From Solimonas sp036405815 (GTDB lineage: Bacteria > Pseudomonadota > Gammaproteobacteria > Nevskiales > Nevskiaceae): DNA of 64,000 nt. The notes beneath the pieces are model-generated. The model searched no databases and was not told the origin of the DNA. It worked only from the letters and a program-made list of their open reading frames with translations. This document shows positions 1 to 9,736 of this stretch, in pieces (position 1 is the stretch's first letter; every line of letters starts with the position of its first letter). Position numbers and translations under genes: made by a program. The stretch is taken from positions 1-64,000 of the forward strand of contig DASWWX010000019.1 in NCBI GenBank assembly GCA_036405815.1. The letters run 5' to 3'.

Positions 1-347
1 TTGAGCGCTTCCAGGCCCTTGCTGTTGCGGCCCAGCAGGATGCGATCGATCAGGCCGTTGGCCTTGTCCTGGCCCAGCGCGTTGACCATGACGCGGCGCA
101 CGTAGTCATCGGCGCCGACGCCCAGCGAGGTCTGCGAATCCAGCGCCTCGACGAAATCCTCCATCACCAGCGTCGCGCGCTCGCGCGTGACGTTGGACAG
201 CGAGGCCATCGCCGCGCCGACCTTCTGCACGTCCTTGGCGCCCATGTGCTTGAGCACCTCGGCCGCCTCGTTCTCGCCGAGCGACATCAGCAGGATCGCG
301 GCGCGTTCCACGCCGTTGGGTGCCGCCGCCGATTGCATCTCCGCCAT
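1..347 (-). CDS. fliG: Flagellar motor switch protein FliG (N-terminal part)
   Basis: FliG forms part of the C-ring rotor and links the MS-ring (FliF) to the torque-generating and switching machinery on the cytoplasmic side. Only about 115 N-terminal residues lie in the window; the frame is still open at base 1, so the middle and torque domains are outside. The visible residues (MAEMQSAAAPNGVERAAILL, then LGENEAAEVLKHM and SKGLEAL) are typical of the FliF-binding N-domain. The ATG follows the fliF TAA stop with no intervening base, so the two are translationally coupled, as expected for fliEFG. Recognition is secure; the C-terminal region cannot be judged. Confidence 0.95.
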   Translation of the reverse strand, partial: MAEMQSAAAPNGVERAAILLMSLGENEAAEVLKHMGAKDVQKVGAAMASLSNVTRERATLVMEDFVEALDSQTSLGVGADDYVRRVMVNALGQDKANGLIDRILLGRNSKGLEAL

Positions 348-1985
348 TTACGCCTCCTGCCCGACCCAGTTCTTGACGACCTGCGCGACGCGCTTGGGGT
401 CCTGCGCCACCGCCTGACGGGCAGCCTGCAATTTCTGTTCGTAGCCGTTGGGGCGCGGCGCGGAGTCCTGGAACTGCACGCGATCGTCGGCCAGGGCACG
501 CGCCACAGCGCCGTCGCCAGCGACGGTGGCCAGCGCTTCGGCGGTGGCCGCGGCCGGCGCCTTGATCGGCGCGGTCAGCAGGCTGCGCAGCGCCGGCCGC
601 AGCACGACGAAGATCAGCGCCAGCGCCAGCAGCACGCCGGCGGCCTGACGCGCATAGCCCTGCACCAGCGGTTCACGCCAGATCGGCAGCGCTTCCGCCG
701 GCTCGATCTCGTTGCGCAGGAACGCGGCGTTCTGCACCGACACCGAGTCGCCGCGCGCGGCGGTGAAGCCGACCGCTTCCTTGACCAGCGATTCGACCTT
801 GGCCAGTTCCTCGGGGCTCAGCGGCACCAGCGCGATCTCGCCAGGCTTGCCGTCGGCCTTGGGGCGCGGCACGTGATCGACCAGCACGGCGACCGACAAG
901 CGGTCGAGCTTGCCGACCGACTGGCGCGTGTGGCTCAGCGTGCGATCCAGCTCGAAGCTGCGCGTGGACTGGCGGCTCTGCGTCTGGATGTCGCCGTCGG
1001 CATTGCCGCCGGCCAGGCTGTTGAGCGGCGGATTGGCGCTGTCGCGCGGCGGCTGGTTGGACGTGGCACCCGGAATGCCGGCGGCGGTCTTGGCGCCGCG
1101 CGTGGTGTCCTCGACGATCTGCTCGCTGCGCACCTTGGCCGGATCCGGCGTGTAGCTCTCGCGCGCTTCCTCGGTCACCGAGAAGTCGAGCTGCGCCGAA
1201 ACCTGCGCGCTGACGCGACCGGCGCCGACCAGCGGCGCCAGCAACTGTTCGATGCGGCGCACGTAGTCGGTTTCGACCCGGCGCTGGTAGTCGAGCTGCT
1301 CGGCGCTCTGCGCCAGCGCGCTGTCGCGCTGGTTCGACAGCAGCCGCCCGGTCTGATCGACCACGGTGACGTCCGACGGCGACAGGCCCGGCACGCTGGC
1401 CGCCACCATGTGCACGATCGACGCCACCTGGTTCTGTTCCAGGTCGCGTCCCGAATGCAGTTGCACGAACACCGACGCGCTCGGCGCCTCGCGGTTGCGG
1501 GTGAACGCGGACGGCTTGGGAATCGCCAGGTGCACGCGCGCACCGCGCACCGGCTGCAGGTTGCCGATGGTGCGCGCCAGTTCGGTCTCCAGCGCATGCT
1601 GGTAGCGCGCCGTCTCGATGAACTGGCTGGTGCCGAAGCCCTGCTCCTGCTGCATCGCCTCGAAGCCCTGGCCGGCGCCACGCGGCAGCCCCTGGCCGGC
1701 GAGCTTGAGCCGCGCCTCGTGGACCTGATCGGCGGGCACCGAGACCGCACCGGTGGTGCGATCGATGTTGAACGGGATCAGCGCCGCACGCAGTGCTTCC
1801 GACAGTTCGGCGGCGTCGCGGTCTGAAAGATTGGCGTAGACCGGCACGTAGGCCGGCGTCTGCGACCAACCCCAGGCGGTGATGCCCAGCGCCACCGCAG
1901 CGGCGATGCCGAGCAGCACGCCGAACTGGCGCAGCGCGGGAATGTCCTTGAGTTGCCGGATCGCCGGCATCGTCGTCGTTGCCAT
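348..1985 (-). CDS. fliF: Flagellar MS-ring protein FliF
   Basis: FliF builds the inner-membrane MS-ring on which the basal body, export gate and C-ring assemble. The 545-residue product has a first membrane helix at about residues 20-40, a periplasmic ring-building region (LSDRDAAELSEAL, then ARVHLAIPKPSAF) and a second helix near residues 450-470 (LALALIFVVLRPALRSLL). It ends with a short cytoplasmic tail (KNWVGQEA) matching the FliG-binding C-terminus. The length is normal for the family. It lies between fliE (8 bp upstream) and fliG (abutting). No frameshift is seen. Confidence 0.97.
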   Translation of the reverse strand: MATTTMPAIRQLKDIPALRQFGVLLGIAAAVALGITAWGWSQTPAYVPVYANLSDRDAAELSEALRAALIPFNIDRTTGAVSVPADQVHEARLKLAGQGLPRGAGQGFEAMQQEQGFGTSQFIETARYQHALETELARTIGNLQPVRGARVHLAIPKPSAFTRNREAPSASVFVQLHSGRDLEQNQVASIVHMVAASVPGLSPSDVTVVDQTGRLLSNQRDSALAQSAEQLDYQRRVETDYVRRIEQLLAPLVGAGRVSAQVSAQLDFSVTEEARESYTPDPAKVRSEQIVEDTTRGAKTAAGIPGATSNQPPRDSANPPLNSLAGGNADGDIQTQSRQSTRSFELDRTLSHTRQSVGKLDRLSVAVLVDHVPRPKADGKPGEIALVPLSPEELAKVESLVKEAVGFTAARGDSVSVQNAAFLRNEIEPAEALPIWREPLVQGYARQAAGVLLALALIFVVLRPALRSLLTAPIKAPAAATAEALATVAGDGAVARALADDRVQFQDSAPRPNGYEQKLQAARQAVAQDPKRVAQVVKNWVGQEA

Positions 1986-1993
1986 GCGTCAGC

Positions 1994-2323
1994 TCACAGG
2001 GGCATGTTCATGATGTCCTGGTAGGCGGCCACCAGGCGGTTGCGAACCTCGACCATGCCGCGGAACTGCACCTGCGCCTTGGCGCCGGCCAGCATCACGG
2101 TCGACAGGTCGGTATCGCGGTCGCCACGCGCGAACGCTTCCTGCAGGCGCGTGGAGGTCTGCTGCGCCTGGTTGACCTGGTCGATCGCGCCCTTGAGCAG
2201 CGTGTCGAACCCGACCTTGGGCGCGGCCTGCGCGACCGCCTGCGGCGCGGCCGGCTTGAAGCTGGCCTGGGCCTGCAGCGTGCGGATCTGCGCCAATACC
2301 CGGCTGACATCCATTTCGTTCAT
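1994..2323 (-). CDS. fliE: Flagellar hook-basal body protein FliE
   Basis: FliE is the small adaptor joining the MS-ring to the rod. I start it at the ATG giving MNEMDVSRVL (109 aa), which is the usual FliE size and has a GGAAAG-like ribosome site about 7 bases upstream; the frame stays open upstream but that extension does not resemble FliE. The C-terminal half (VMLAGAKAQVQFRGMVEVRN, ending YQDIMNMPL) is the conserved FliE signature. It is the first gene of fliE-fliF-fliG. I found no convincing sigma-54 site directly upstream; a TTGCAC-like sequence there has wrong spacing. Confidence 0.95.
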   Translation of the reverse strand: MNEMDVSRVLAQIRTLQAQASFKPAAPQAVAQAAPKVGFDTLLKGAIDQVNQAQQTSTRLQEAFARGDRDTDLSTVMLAGAKAQVQFRGMVEVRNRLVAAYQDIMNMPL

Positions 2324-2531
2324 GCCGCGCTTTCCGGAAAGGTTTTGCGGACGACGGTGCAAGACCCGTTCCCGCCGGCCACGACCGCCGCGACGCAGGG
2401 GTGTCAACAAATCGACGGCAATCCGCTGTGATGCACAGCGCATGCGCGCCGGTGAATCGACGGATGAGCCCATCCCGTTTGGCTACACTGGCCGGCATCG
2501 CCGCCAGGCCACCGCTGCCCCCGGACTCGCC

Positions 2532-3851
2532 ATGACTTCGCACCCGCTCCGTCTCGTCCCCACCCTTGCGCTCACGCTGGTTCTCGCCGCCTGCGGCGGC
2601 GGTGGCGGGGACGACGACGGCGGCAGCACCGGCGGCACCACCGCCGGCGAAACCACCGGCGGCGGTTCGACTGCAGGCGGCTCCACAGGCGGTACGACGG
2701 GTGGCACGACCAGCGGCGACAGCACCGGCGGCAGTGCGGGCGGCTCGACCGGGGGCAGCACCGGCGGCGACGGCGGCACCACGGGCGCCAGCGCCGGTGG
2801 CGAAACGACCGGCGACACCACGGGTGGCGGCAGCACGGGCAGTGGTACCACGGGCAGTTCGGTGGGCGGCACCACCGGCGGTACGACCGGCGGAGCGACC
2901 ACCGGCGGCGGCACCACCGGATCCAGCGGCGGGACAGCGGGTGGCGGTGCCGGCGGCACGGCGGGTGGCGGCACCACCGGCAGCAGCACGGGCGGCGACA
3001 GTGCGCCGGATCCGATCGACCTGAGCGGCGCCACCGGCAGCTTCGACCTGTCGACGCCCGATCGCGCCGCAACCGCCGGCGTCGCGATCCTGGCGGTCGG
3101 GCTGACGACGATCTCGACCATCCCGACGGACAGCGGCAGCGCCAAGGCCGGGGCCAGCGCGCCTCCCAAGGCGACGACCCGATGCTCGGAAGGCGGCACC
3201 CGCGACGAGACCAGTGCCGGTCTGCCGCCGATCATCACCATCACCGACAGCCTGTGCCGCGAGTCGGGCTCGGAAACCGATGGGCGCATCATCATCCGCG
3301 TGCAGCGCTACACCGCCGACGGCGCCGTCGGCGGCACGTTCGAATTCGGTGTCGGCAAGATTCCGTACCGCAGCGAGGTGCTGTCGCCCGCCGACGCGCG
3401 CGCACGCTCGCTGCTGCGCGGCGATGGCACTTTCGATTTCGCATCCAGCGGTGCGGCCACCCTCGCCCTGCGTCTGCAGGGGGCCTATCTGAATCTCGCC
3501 GCCGCCGGAGAGCCGCGTGCCGACTTCGAGGTGGGCACGGCGTCGACGCGCTACTCGATCGCCGTCAGCGGTGATGACGCGCAGCGCACGCTGCGTATGC
3601 AGGGCCCCTATCGTCTCGCCAGCGACTGCGGCAGCGGCAGCGGCTCGCTGAGCACGCCGACGGCATTGACGATCGACAACGACGATGGCGCCGTCATTGC
3701 CGGGCAGCTGATGCTCAGCTCCGGCCGCGCGACGGCCACCTACACCTACCTCGGCCGCAACATCGACGGCGAGCCGGAGGTCCGCGTCGACACCGCTGGC
3801 GGCAGCCACACCTACACGGAGCGCGAACTGGCCGCGCTGTGCGCGCTCTGA
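2532..3851 (+). CDS. Predicted outer-membrane lipoprotein with long Gly/Thr/Ser linker
   Basis: Function unknown. I start at the ATG giving MTSHPLRLVPTLALTLVLAA, followed by Cys21: a lipoprotein signal peptide with an LAAC lipobox. A low-complexity linker of about 130 residues made almost only of Gly, Thr and Ser (with a few Asp, Ala, Glu) follows, then an approximately 280-residue globular region with several Cys but no domain I recognise (near residues 160-439). The product is 439 aa. Cell-surface exposure on a flexible tether is an inference from this layout. It is transcribed against fliE, from which it is separated by about 200 bp. Confidence 0.75.
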   Translation: MTSHPLRLVPTLALTLVLAACGGGGGDDDGGSTGGTTAGETTGGGSTAGGSTGGTTGGTTSGDSTGGSAGGSTGGSTGGDGGTTGASAGGETTGDTTGGGSTGSGTTGSSVGGTTGGTTGGATTGGGTTGSSGGTAGGGAGGTAGGGTTGSSTGGDSAPDPIDLSGATGSFDLSTPDRAATAGVAILAVGLTTISTIPTDSGSAKAGASAPPKATTRCSEGGTRDETSAGLPPIITITDSLCRESGSETDGRIIIRVQRYTADGAVGGTFEFGVGKIPYRSEVLSPADARARSLLRGDGTFDFASSGAATLALRLQGAYLNLAAAGEPRADFEVGTASTRYSIAVSGDDAQRTLRMQGPYRLASDCGSGSGSLSTPTALTIDNDDGAVIAGQLMLSSGRATATYTYLGRNIDGEPEVRVDTAGGSHTYTERELAALCAL

Positions 3852-4058
3852 GCACCTGACGACCGACCGCTCGCCGAATGCAGTGATCGCGGCGGTTGCG
3901 GCGTTTGCGGTCATCGCCGGCAAGAGAGGCGAAGGGTCTAGACCGTCCGGACGAAGCCCTCGCCCGCGTTCCCCGCTGCAATGCGGGCTCCTCACCCTCA
4001 CCGGCGGGCACCGTCAACGCGGTGCCGCCTCGGGTGACGATCTCACCGGAGTCCGACG

Positions 4059-4595
4059 ATGGCCGCTCGCATCCCGCTTCATCTGCTGATCCGCGATCTG
4101 CTGCTGATCGCCGCCACGCTCGGCCTCTGGGCCTGGAGCCGGCAGCTCGACCTCGGTGGCGGCACGCTCGCGATCGCCGTCGCCGTCGCGGCAGGCACGA
4201 TGACCGCCGTCTGCGGCTATCTGATTCACGAGTGGGGCCACCTCACCGGCGCGCTGCTGCGCGGCAGCGTGGTCGAACTCCCGCACAGTGTTCGCGCGGT
4301 GTTCCTGTTCAAGTTCAACTCCGAGGTCAACAGCCGCAAGCAGTTCCTGTGGATGAGCCTCGGCGGCTTCATCGCCAGCGCCGTGGTCGTGGCGCTGCTG
4401 TTCGCGCTGCTGTCGCCGCAACGTCTGGCCGATCAGGTCGCATTGGGGCTGACCGTGGCTGGCGTGGCGGCAACGCTGATTCTGGAGGTGCCGCCCGCCC
4501 TCAAGGTGTATCGCGGCGCCGAGCTACCGCGGGGCGTGGCGTACAGCGGCGCGCCAGCGACGCCGCAGGGCGGTCCGCAAGCCCCGACGCGCTGA
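4059..4595 (+). CDS. Small polytopic membrane protein with HExxH motif (possible M50-like peptidase)
   Basis: A 178-residue protein with three to four hydrophobic segments. In the second segment lies His57-Glu58-Trp-Gly-His61, an HExxH zinc-binding motif in the membrane, followed by SLGGFIAS near residue 104, which loosely recalls the glycine-rich segment after the active site in site-2 (M50) proteases. The classical second zinc motif with an Asp near the C-terminus is not seen. It could therefore be a minimal M50-like protease or a non-catalytic relative. The start ATG has a GGAG site about 9 bases upstream. It is not a known flagellar gene despite its location. Confidence 0.65.
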   Translation: MAARIPLHLLIRDLLLIAATLGLWAWSRQLDLGGGTLAIAVAVAAGTMTAVCGYLIHEWGHLTGALLRGSVVELPHSVRAVFLFKFNSEVNSRKQFLWMSLGGFIASAVVVALLFALLSPQRLADQVALGLTVAGVAATLILEVPPALKVYRGAELPRGVAYSGAPATPQGGPQAPTR

Positions 4596-4770
4596 ACGCG
4601 CGCACGCTTCCAACCCGCGCGCCCTCATCGCGGCGCTCATCGCGACCGCCCTGCCGGCGCTCTGAAGATCTCGAGTTCCTGCGCTCAGGCGTTACCGACA
4701 CGCGGCTCGCGACGCCAATCCGACAGCCGACCCGCATCGGCCATCATGCGCGAACCGAGCCACTCGACCG

Positions 4771-5088
4771 TCAACCCTTGTCGCGCTCGGGACGCTCCTC
4801 CTCCGTCGCGGTACCGACGCGCGTCGGCGAGAACGACGGCGGATCGGACGCCGGAAACGAATCGTAAGACGCCTGATCGACCGGATCATCCGGGTCGATG
4901 CGCGGGGTCGGTGCCGGCTTCTTGCCGACCAGGTGCAGGGTCGGGCGCACGGACACCAGGCCGATCTCGCCGCGCTTGTCGATGTGCGCGTCGGTATTGG
5001 CGTCGATCGTGACCGGCACTGAAGCCGGGGCCGGGCGCGAGGCCTGGCGGGCGGATGTAGCAGCTGCAGGTTTCTTGGAACGTGGCAT
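4771..5088 (-). CDS. Small charged protein with YDSFPASDPPSF motif
   Basis: A 105-residue, probably soluble protein starting at MPRSKKPAAA, chosen because a GGAGAG ribosome site lies 7 bases upstream; an upstream in-frame ATG lacks one. The N-terminus is basic and Ala/Pro-rich, the middle is a short beta-like segment (DKRGEIGLVSVRPTLHLVG), and the C-terminus carries YDSFPASDPPSFSPTRVG. The SFPASDPP string recurs, from memory, in many short proteobacterial proteins of unknown role. No membrane segment or signal peptide. Function unknown. Confidence 0.7.
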   Translation of the reverse strand: MPRSKKPAAATSARQASRPAPASVPVTIDANTDAHIDKRGEIGLVSVRPTLHLVGKKPAPTPRIDPDDPVDQASYDSFPASDPPSFSPTRVGTATEEERPERDKG

Positions 5089-5190
5089 CGCGGGCTCTCC
5101 GTAGCGGCGGTGGTGTCGCGTCAATCGACACCGAACCACCGTAGTCACCCGCAGCCGGACGGCGGCTGAATGCGCCGCCGCGCTTTTCGT

Positions 5191-6693
<1,503 letters not shown>

Positions 6694-6809
6694 GGCGCGG
6701 CTCCGCGTGGCGGTCGGTGCGGTTCGCAGCGCCATCGTGGCGGGCGATGCGAGAGGTCATGGTCATGGCCGGCTCCCTGGATGAAACGTCACAGTCCTTC
6801 GTTGCGGCC

Positions 6810-8279
6810 TCAGATTCTGAGCACCGCTCGTCCGGCACGCTGACGTTCGATCCGTTCCTTGACCGGGGCGATCTGCATCGCTTCGCGGTACTTGGCAACG
6901 GTGCGACGCGCAACGTGCACTCCATTGCGAGCAAGGATCGCGGTGATGTCGCCGTCGCACAATGGAGAATTTCTACTTTCGCCGTTGATGATCTTGCGGA
7001 TCATCGCCTTGACCGCGGTGCCCGAGGTTTCGCCGCTGGCGCCGGCGATCTGCGACGGGAAGAACGCCTTCAGTTCATAGACGCCCCACGGCGTCTGCAC
7101 CCACTTCTGGCTGGTGACGCGGCAGATCGTCGACTCGTGCATGCCGATCGCGTCGGCGATCTCGCGCAGCGTCAGCGGCGCCATGCCCTCCTCGCCACGT
7201 TCCAGGAAGCCGTGCTGGCGCTCGAAGATCGCGCGCGCCGCACGCAGCAGCGTGTCGTGACGCATCTCCAGGCCGCGCACCAGCCAGCGCGCTTCCTGCA
7301 GCTGGTCGCGCAGCGCCTTGTGACCGGCGGTCTGCGTAATCGTGCGTTCGTACTGGCGATTCACGCGCAAACGCGGCAGGCGCGCCTGGCTCAGTTCCAC
7401 CTTCCAGGCACCGCGGCGTCCGAACACGACCAGGTCGGGGCTGACCGCCTGCGCCGGCGCCGCGAGCGCCGCACCGGGTTTCGGGTTCAGCGACAGGATC
7501 AGATCCAGCGCATCGTGCAGTTCCAGCGCGTCGATACCCAGCGCCTCACGCAGTTCGGCAAAGTCGCCGCTGGCAACACGGTCCAGGCAGGCGGCGACGA
7601 TGAACTCGGCCAGACTGCGCCCGCGCGTGCCCTCGGGGCGCATGTTGAGCTGCAGCAGCAGGCACTCGCGCAGGTCGCGCGCACCGAAGCCAGTCGGCTC
7701 CACCGACTGCAGCAGCGTCAGCGTTGCTTCCAGTTCGGCCTCGTCCGGCTGCGGCTGCAGGCCGGACTCCAGCGCGATGCCATCCAGCGGCTGCGCGAGA
7801 TAACCGTTGTCGTCGACCGCATCGAGCATCACTTCCAGCAGGCGCGCCTGGCGCGGCGTGCGCACGACCAGCTGCAGCTGTTCCAGCGCCGCCAGACGCG
7901 CGTCCTGAATCTCCGGCGCGGCGGTGCGGGCTTCCCAGGATTCGCCCTCCTCGTCGAACGGCTCGCCGCCGGACCAGGACTCCGCACTGCTCCATTCGAA
8001 ATCCGATTCGAGCTGCGTATGCGCAGCGGCGTCGGCGCCCGAGACTTCCGACCGCTCGCCAACGTCGTCCGCATCGGAGACCGGATCCTGCGGCGCCGTC
8101 TCGTCACCATCTTCGTCCGCATCATCGGCAGCGTCTTCGAGCATCACGTTGACCTCGAGCGCCTGGCGCAACTCCTGTTCCAGTTCCAGGTTGGAAAGCT
8201 GCAGCAGACGGATCGACTGCAGCAGTTGCGGCGTCATCGCGAGCTGCTGGTTCATCTGCTGACGGACTTGTGCTTTCAT
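6810..8279 (-). CDS. rpoN: RNA polymerase sigma-54 factor RpoN
   Basis: Sigma-54 directs polymerase to -24/-12 promoters and needs activators such as FleQ. The 489-residue product starts with the glutamine/leucine-rich activator-interaction region (QLAMTPQLLQSIRLLQLSNL), continues through an acidic linker (about residues 45-110), the core-binding domain and the DNA-binding domain, and has the RpoN box ARRTVAKYRE near its end. It lies between fleQ and an orphan regulator; in Xanthomonas a second rpoN lies at the equivalent place in the flagellar cluster, so this could be a flagellum-dedicated copy. A terminator upstream (8406-8428) suggests it has its own promoter. Confidence 0.95.
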   Translation of the reverse strand: MKAQVRQQMNQQLAMTPQLLQSIRLLQLSNLELEQELRQALEVNVMLEDAADDADEDGDETAPQDPVSDADDVGERSEVSGADAAAHTQLESDFEWSSAESWSGGEPFDEEGESWEARTAAPEIQDARLAALEQLQLVVRTPRQARLLEVMLDAVDDNGYLAQPLDGIALESGLQPQPDEAELEATLTLLQSVEPTGFGARDLRECLLLQLNMRPEGTRGRSLAEFIVAACLDRVASGDFAELREALGIDALELHDALDLILSLNPKPGAALAAPAQAVSPDLVVFGRRGAWKVELSQARLPRLRVNRQYERTITQTAGHKALRDQLQEARWLVRGLEMRHDTLLRAARAIFERQHGFLERGEEGMAPLTLREIADAIGMHESTICRVTSQKWVQTPWGVYELKAFFPSQIAGASGETSGTAVKAMIRKIINGESRNSPLCDGDITAILARNGVHVARRTVAKYREAMQIAPVKERIERQRAGRAVLRI

Positions 8280-8366
8280 CGTGCGGCTCCCTGTGTGCGA
8301 CGGCGTGTTGGAAGCACTGTCGCGAAATGGGCGCTGTCACCAAAGCAGAACGTTCCTGACAACGAT

Positions 8367-8381
8367 TCAGGGAATCCCTGA
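8367..8381. promoter_or_regulatory. 15-bp palindrome upstream of rpoN
   Basis: A perfect 7-bp inverted repeat with a single central base, TCAGGGA-A-TCCCTGA, in the 5' region of rpoN between its start codon and the upstream terminator. The symmetry fits an operator for a dimeric regulator; no known consensus is matched with confidence. Confidence 0.35.
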
Positions 8382-8405
8382 CACGCGTCGGAAAATCGAC
8401 ATCAA

Positions 8406-8428
8406 CGAAAAAGCCCCTTTCGGGGCTT
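8406..8428 (-). terminator. Rho-independent terminator after the orphan response regulator
   Basis: On the minus strand AAGCCCC-GAAA-GGGGCTT is followed by a T-rich run (TTTTTCG). It lies 24 bp past the stop of the response regulator and separates it from rpoN. Confidence 0.85.
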
Positions 8429-8451
8429 GGGGTTACAGCACTTCCTGGCGC

Positions 8452-9090
8452 TCAGGCGGCCGCAAAATCCAGCCCGCTGCGGATCGCATAGCGCATCAGC
8501 GCGTTGGTACCGTACAGCCCCAGCGAATGCATCAGACGGGCGCGATGCGTCTCCACCGTCTTGATGCTGACGCCCATCAGCCCGGCGATTTCCTTGGTGG
8601 ATTTGCCGCGCGAGATCATCTGCAGCACCTGGCGCTGGCGCGGCGTCAGATCGACACCATCTTCGACGCGGTGACTGCCGGCGCGACGCTCCACCGCTTT
8701 ATGTGAGATCGACGGGCTCAGATAGACCTGACGCCGTTCCACGGCCCGCAGCGCCAGCCCCAATTCCACCGGTTCGGCGTCCTTGGCCATGAAGCCGGCG
8801 GCGCCGTTGCGCAGTGCGCTGCGCACATGCTGGCCGTCGGTCATCGAGGACAGGATCAACACCGCGACTTCCGGATAGTGACGATGGATCTGCACCAGCG
8901 CTTCCAGGCCGGTGATGGTGGGCAGGTTGATTTCGACCAGCGCCGCATCCGGACGCAGGCGACCGCATAGTTCGAGCAGCTTCTGTCCGTCCGCGGCTTC
9001 GCCGACGATCTGGGCGTGCGTGTGGTCTTCGATCAGGCGACGCAGGCCCGCTCTCACCAGGGTTTGCGATTCCGCCAGCACGACGCGCAT
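8452..9090 (-). CDS. NarL/FixJ-type response regulator with atypical receiver
   Basis: A 212-residue two-domain regulator: an N-terminal receiver (about 1-120) and a C-terminal LuxR-type helix-turn-helix (LTPRQRQVLQMISRGKSTKE, then GVSIKTVETHRARLM). The receiver is unusual. The phospho-acceptor position in the LVEINLP strand is Glu53 where relatives have Asp, and the usual acidic pair after the first strand reads AES; the conserved Lys (FMAKDA) is kept. This suggests a phosphorylation-independent, possibly constitutively active regulator. A VsrD-like regulator occupies the same place in Xanthomonas flagellar clusters. No sensor kinase is nearby. It is followed by a terminator. Confidence 0.88.
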   Translation of the reverse strand: MRVVLAESQTLVRAGLRRLIEDHTHAQIVGEAADGQKLLELCGRLRPDAALVEINLPTITGLEALVQIHRHYPEVAVLILSSMTDGQHVRSALRNGAAGFMAKDAEPVELGLALRAVERRQVYLSPSISHKAVERRAGSHRVEDGVDLTPRQRQVLQMISRGKSTKEIAGLMGVSIKTVETHRARLMHSLGLYGTNALMRYAIRSGLDFAAA

Positions 9091-9120
9091 GGGTGCCTCC
9101 GTTTCTCGATGGAGCCGAGT

Positions 9121-9726
9121 CTATTGAGCGGCGCCCGTTTCGCCGCGCCCAGCCGGTGAACGTGCATCCGCGACCGACCGCCGGTGTCTGACGAACACAT
9201 GCCGCTCCATCGCCAGGGCACAGGACTCGCCCAGCGACAGGAAGCGCGCGGCGGCCTCGCCGGTCACCGCCGCCAGGGCTTCCGAAGGCCACAGCAGCGC
9301 CGACGGTAGCCCGGGATGCAGATGCAGATGCAACAGAATCAAGGCGCCCGGCGCAGGCGCCGTGTCGCTGAGCCAGCTCAGGCCCTGCGGCGTGATGCGC
9401 GCGGCGACGGCGGACGGCAGCGGCGCTTGCTGGCGCAGCAGCGCGCCCAGCAGATCCAGCATCAGATCGAACTTGTGATGCAGACGCTCGACCTCGCCGG
9501 CCAGCGGCTCGTCGGCTTCGGCACGGCGCGGGCGCTCATCGAGCAGCGCGGCCGCCGCCAGCAGGCGCAGATTATGGTCCTGCCACTGCGCGAGTTGCGC
9601 CGCCGACGGCATCGCCGCCAGCGGCTGCCACAGCAGCGGTACGCGATCGTGATAGCCCAGACACTCGTCGAGCGCCAACGGCGCCTCGGCGACGTGGGCG
9701 GGTGCGGGTGCGGTCGTGCTGTTCAT
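9121..9726 (-). CDS. PilZ-like flagellar-cluster protein, function uncertain
   Basis: A 201-residue soluble protein starting at MNSTTAPAPA, 10 bp after fliS. Its N-terminal part is helical (LDECLGYHDRVPLLW, then a heptad-like DEPLAGEVERLHHKFDLMLD), and its C-terminal part is beta-rich around ARITPQGLSWLSD and PGALILLHLHLHP. This layout recalls PilZ-domain proteins encoded after fliS in related bacteria, but the canonical RxxxR and (D/N)xSxxG c-di-GMP motifs are not intact. It occupies the place of fliT. A role in flagellar assembly is inferred from position only. Confidence 0.6.
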   Translation of the reverse strand: MNSTTAPAPAHVAEAPLALDECLGYHDRVPLLWQPLAAMPSAAQLAQWQDHNLRLLAAAALLDERPRRAEADEPLAGEVERLHHKFDLMLDLLGALLRQQAPLPSAVAARITPQGLSWLSDTAPAPGALILLHLHLHPGLPSALLWPSEALAAVTGEAAARFLSLGESCALAMERHVFVRHRRSVADARSPAGRGETGAAQ

Positions 9727-9736
9727 GGGGCGCGGC

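Noticed and set aside
246..1826. Long open frame opposite fliF (526 codons)
   Set aside because: Arg/Gly/His-rich shadow translation typical of high-GC antisense; fliF on the other strand is complete and recognised.
2340..2380. Sigma-54 site upstream of fliE
   Set aside because: TTGCAC and a CGCA element are present on the minus strand but the spacing is one base too long and both elements deviate.
2483..3295. Pro/Val-rich open frame opposite the Gly/Thr/Ser lipoprotein
   Set aside because: The PVVPP repeats are the antisense of the GGT/ACC-type linker codons; no signal peptide or ribosome site.
1989..4001. 670-codon open frame covering fliE and the lipoprotein region on the minus strand
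   Set aside because: Ala/Arg/Gly-biased shadow in a different frame from the true fliE product.
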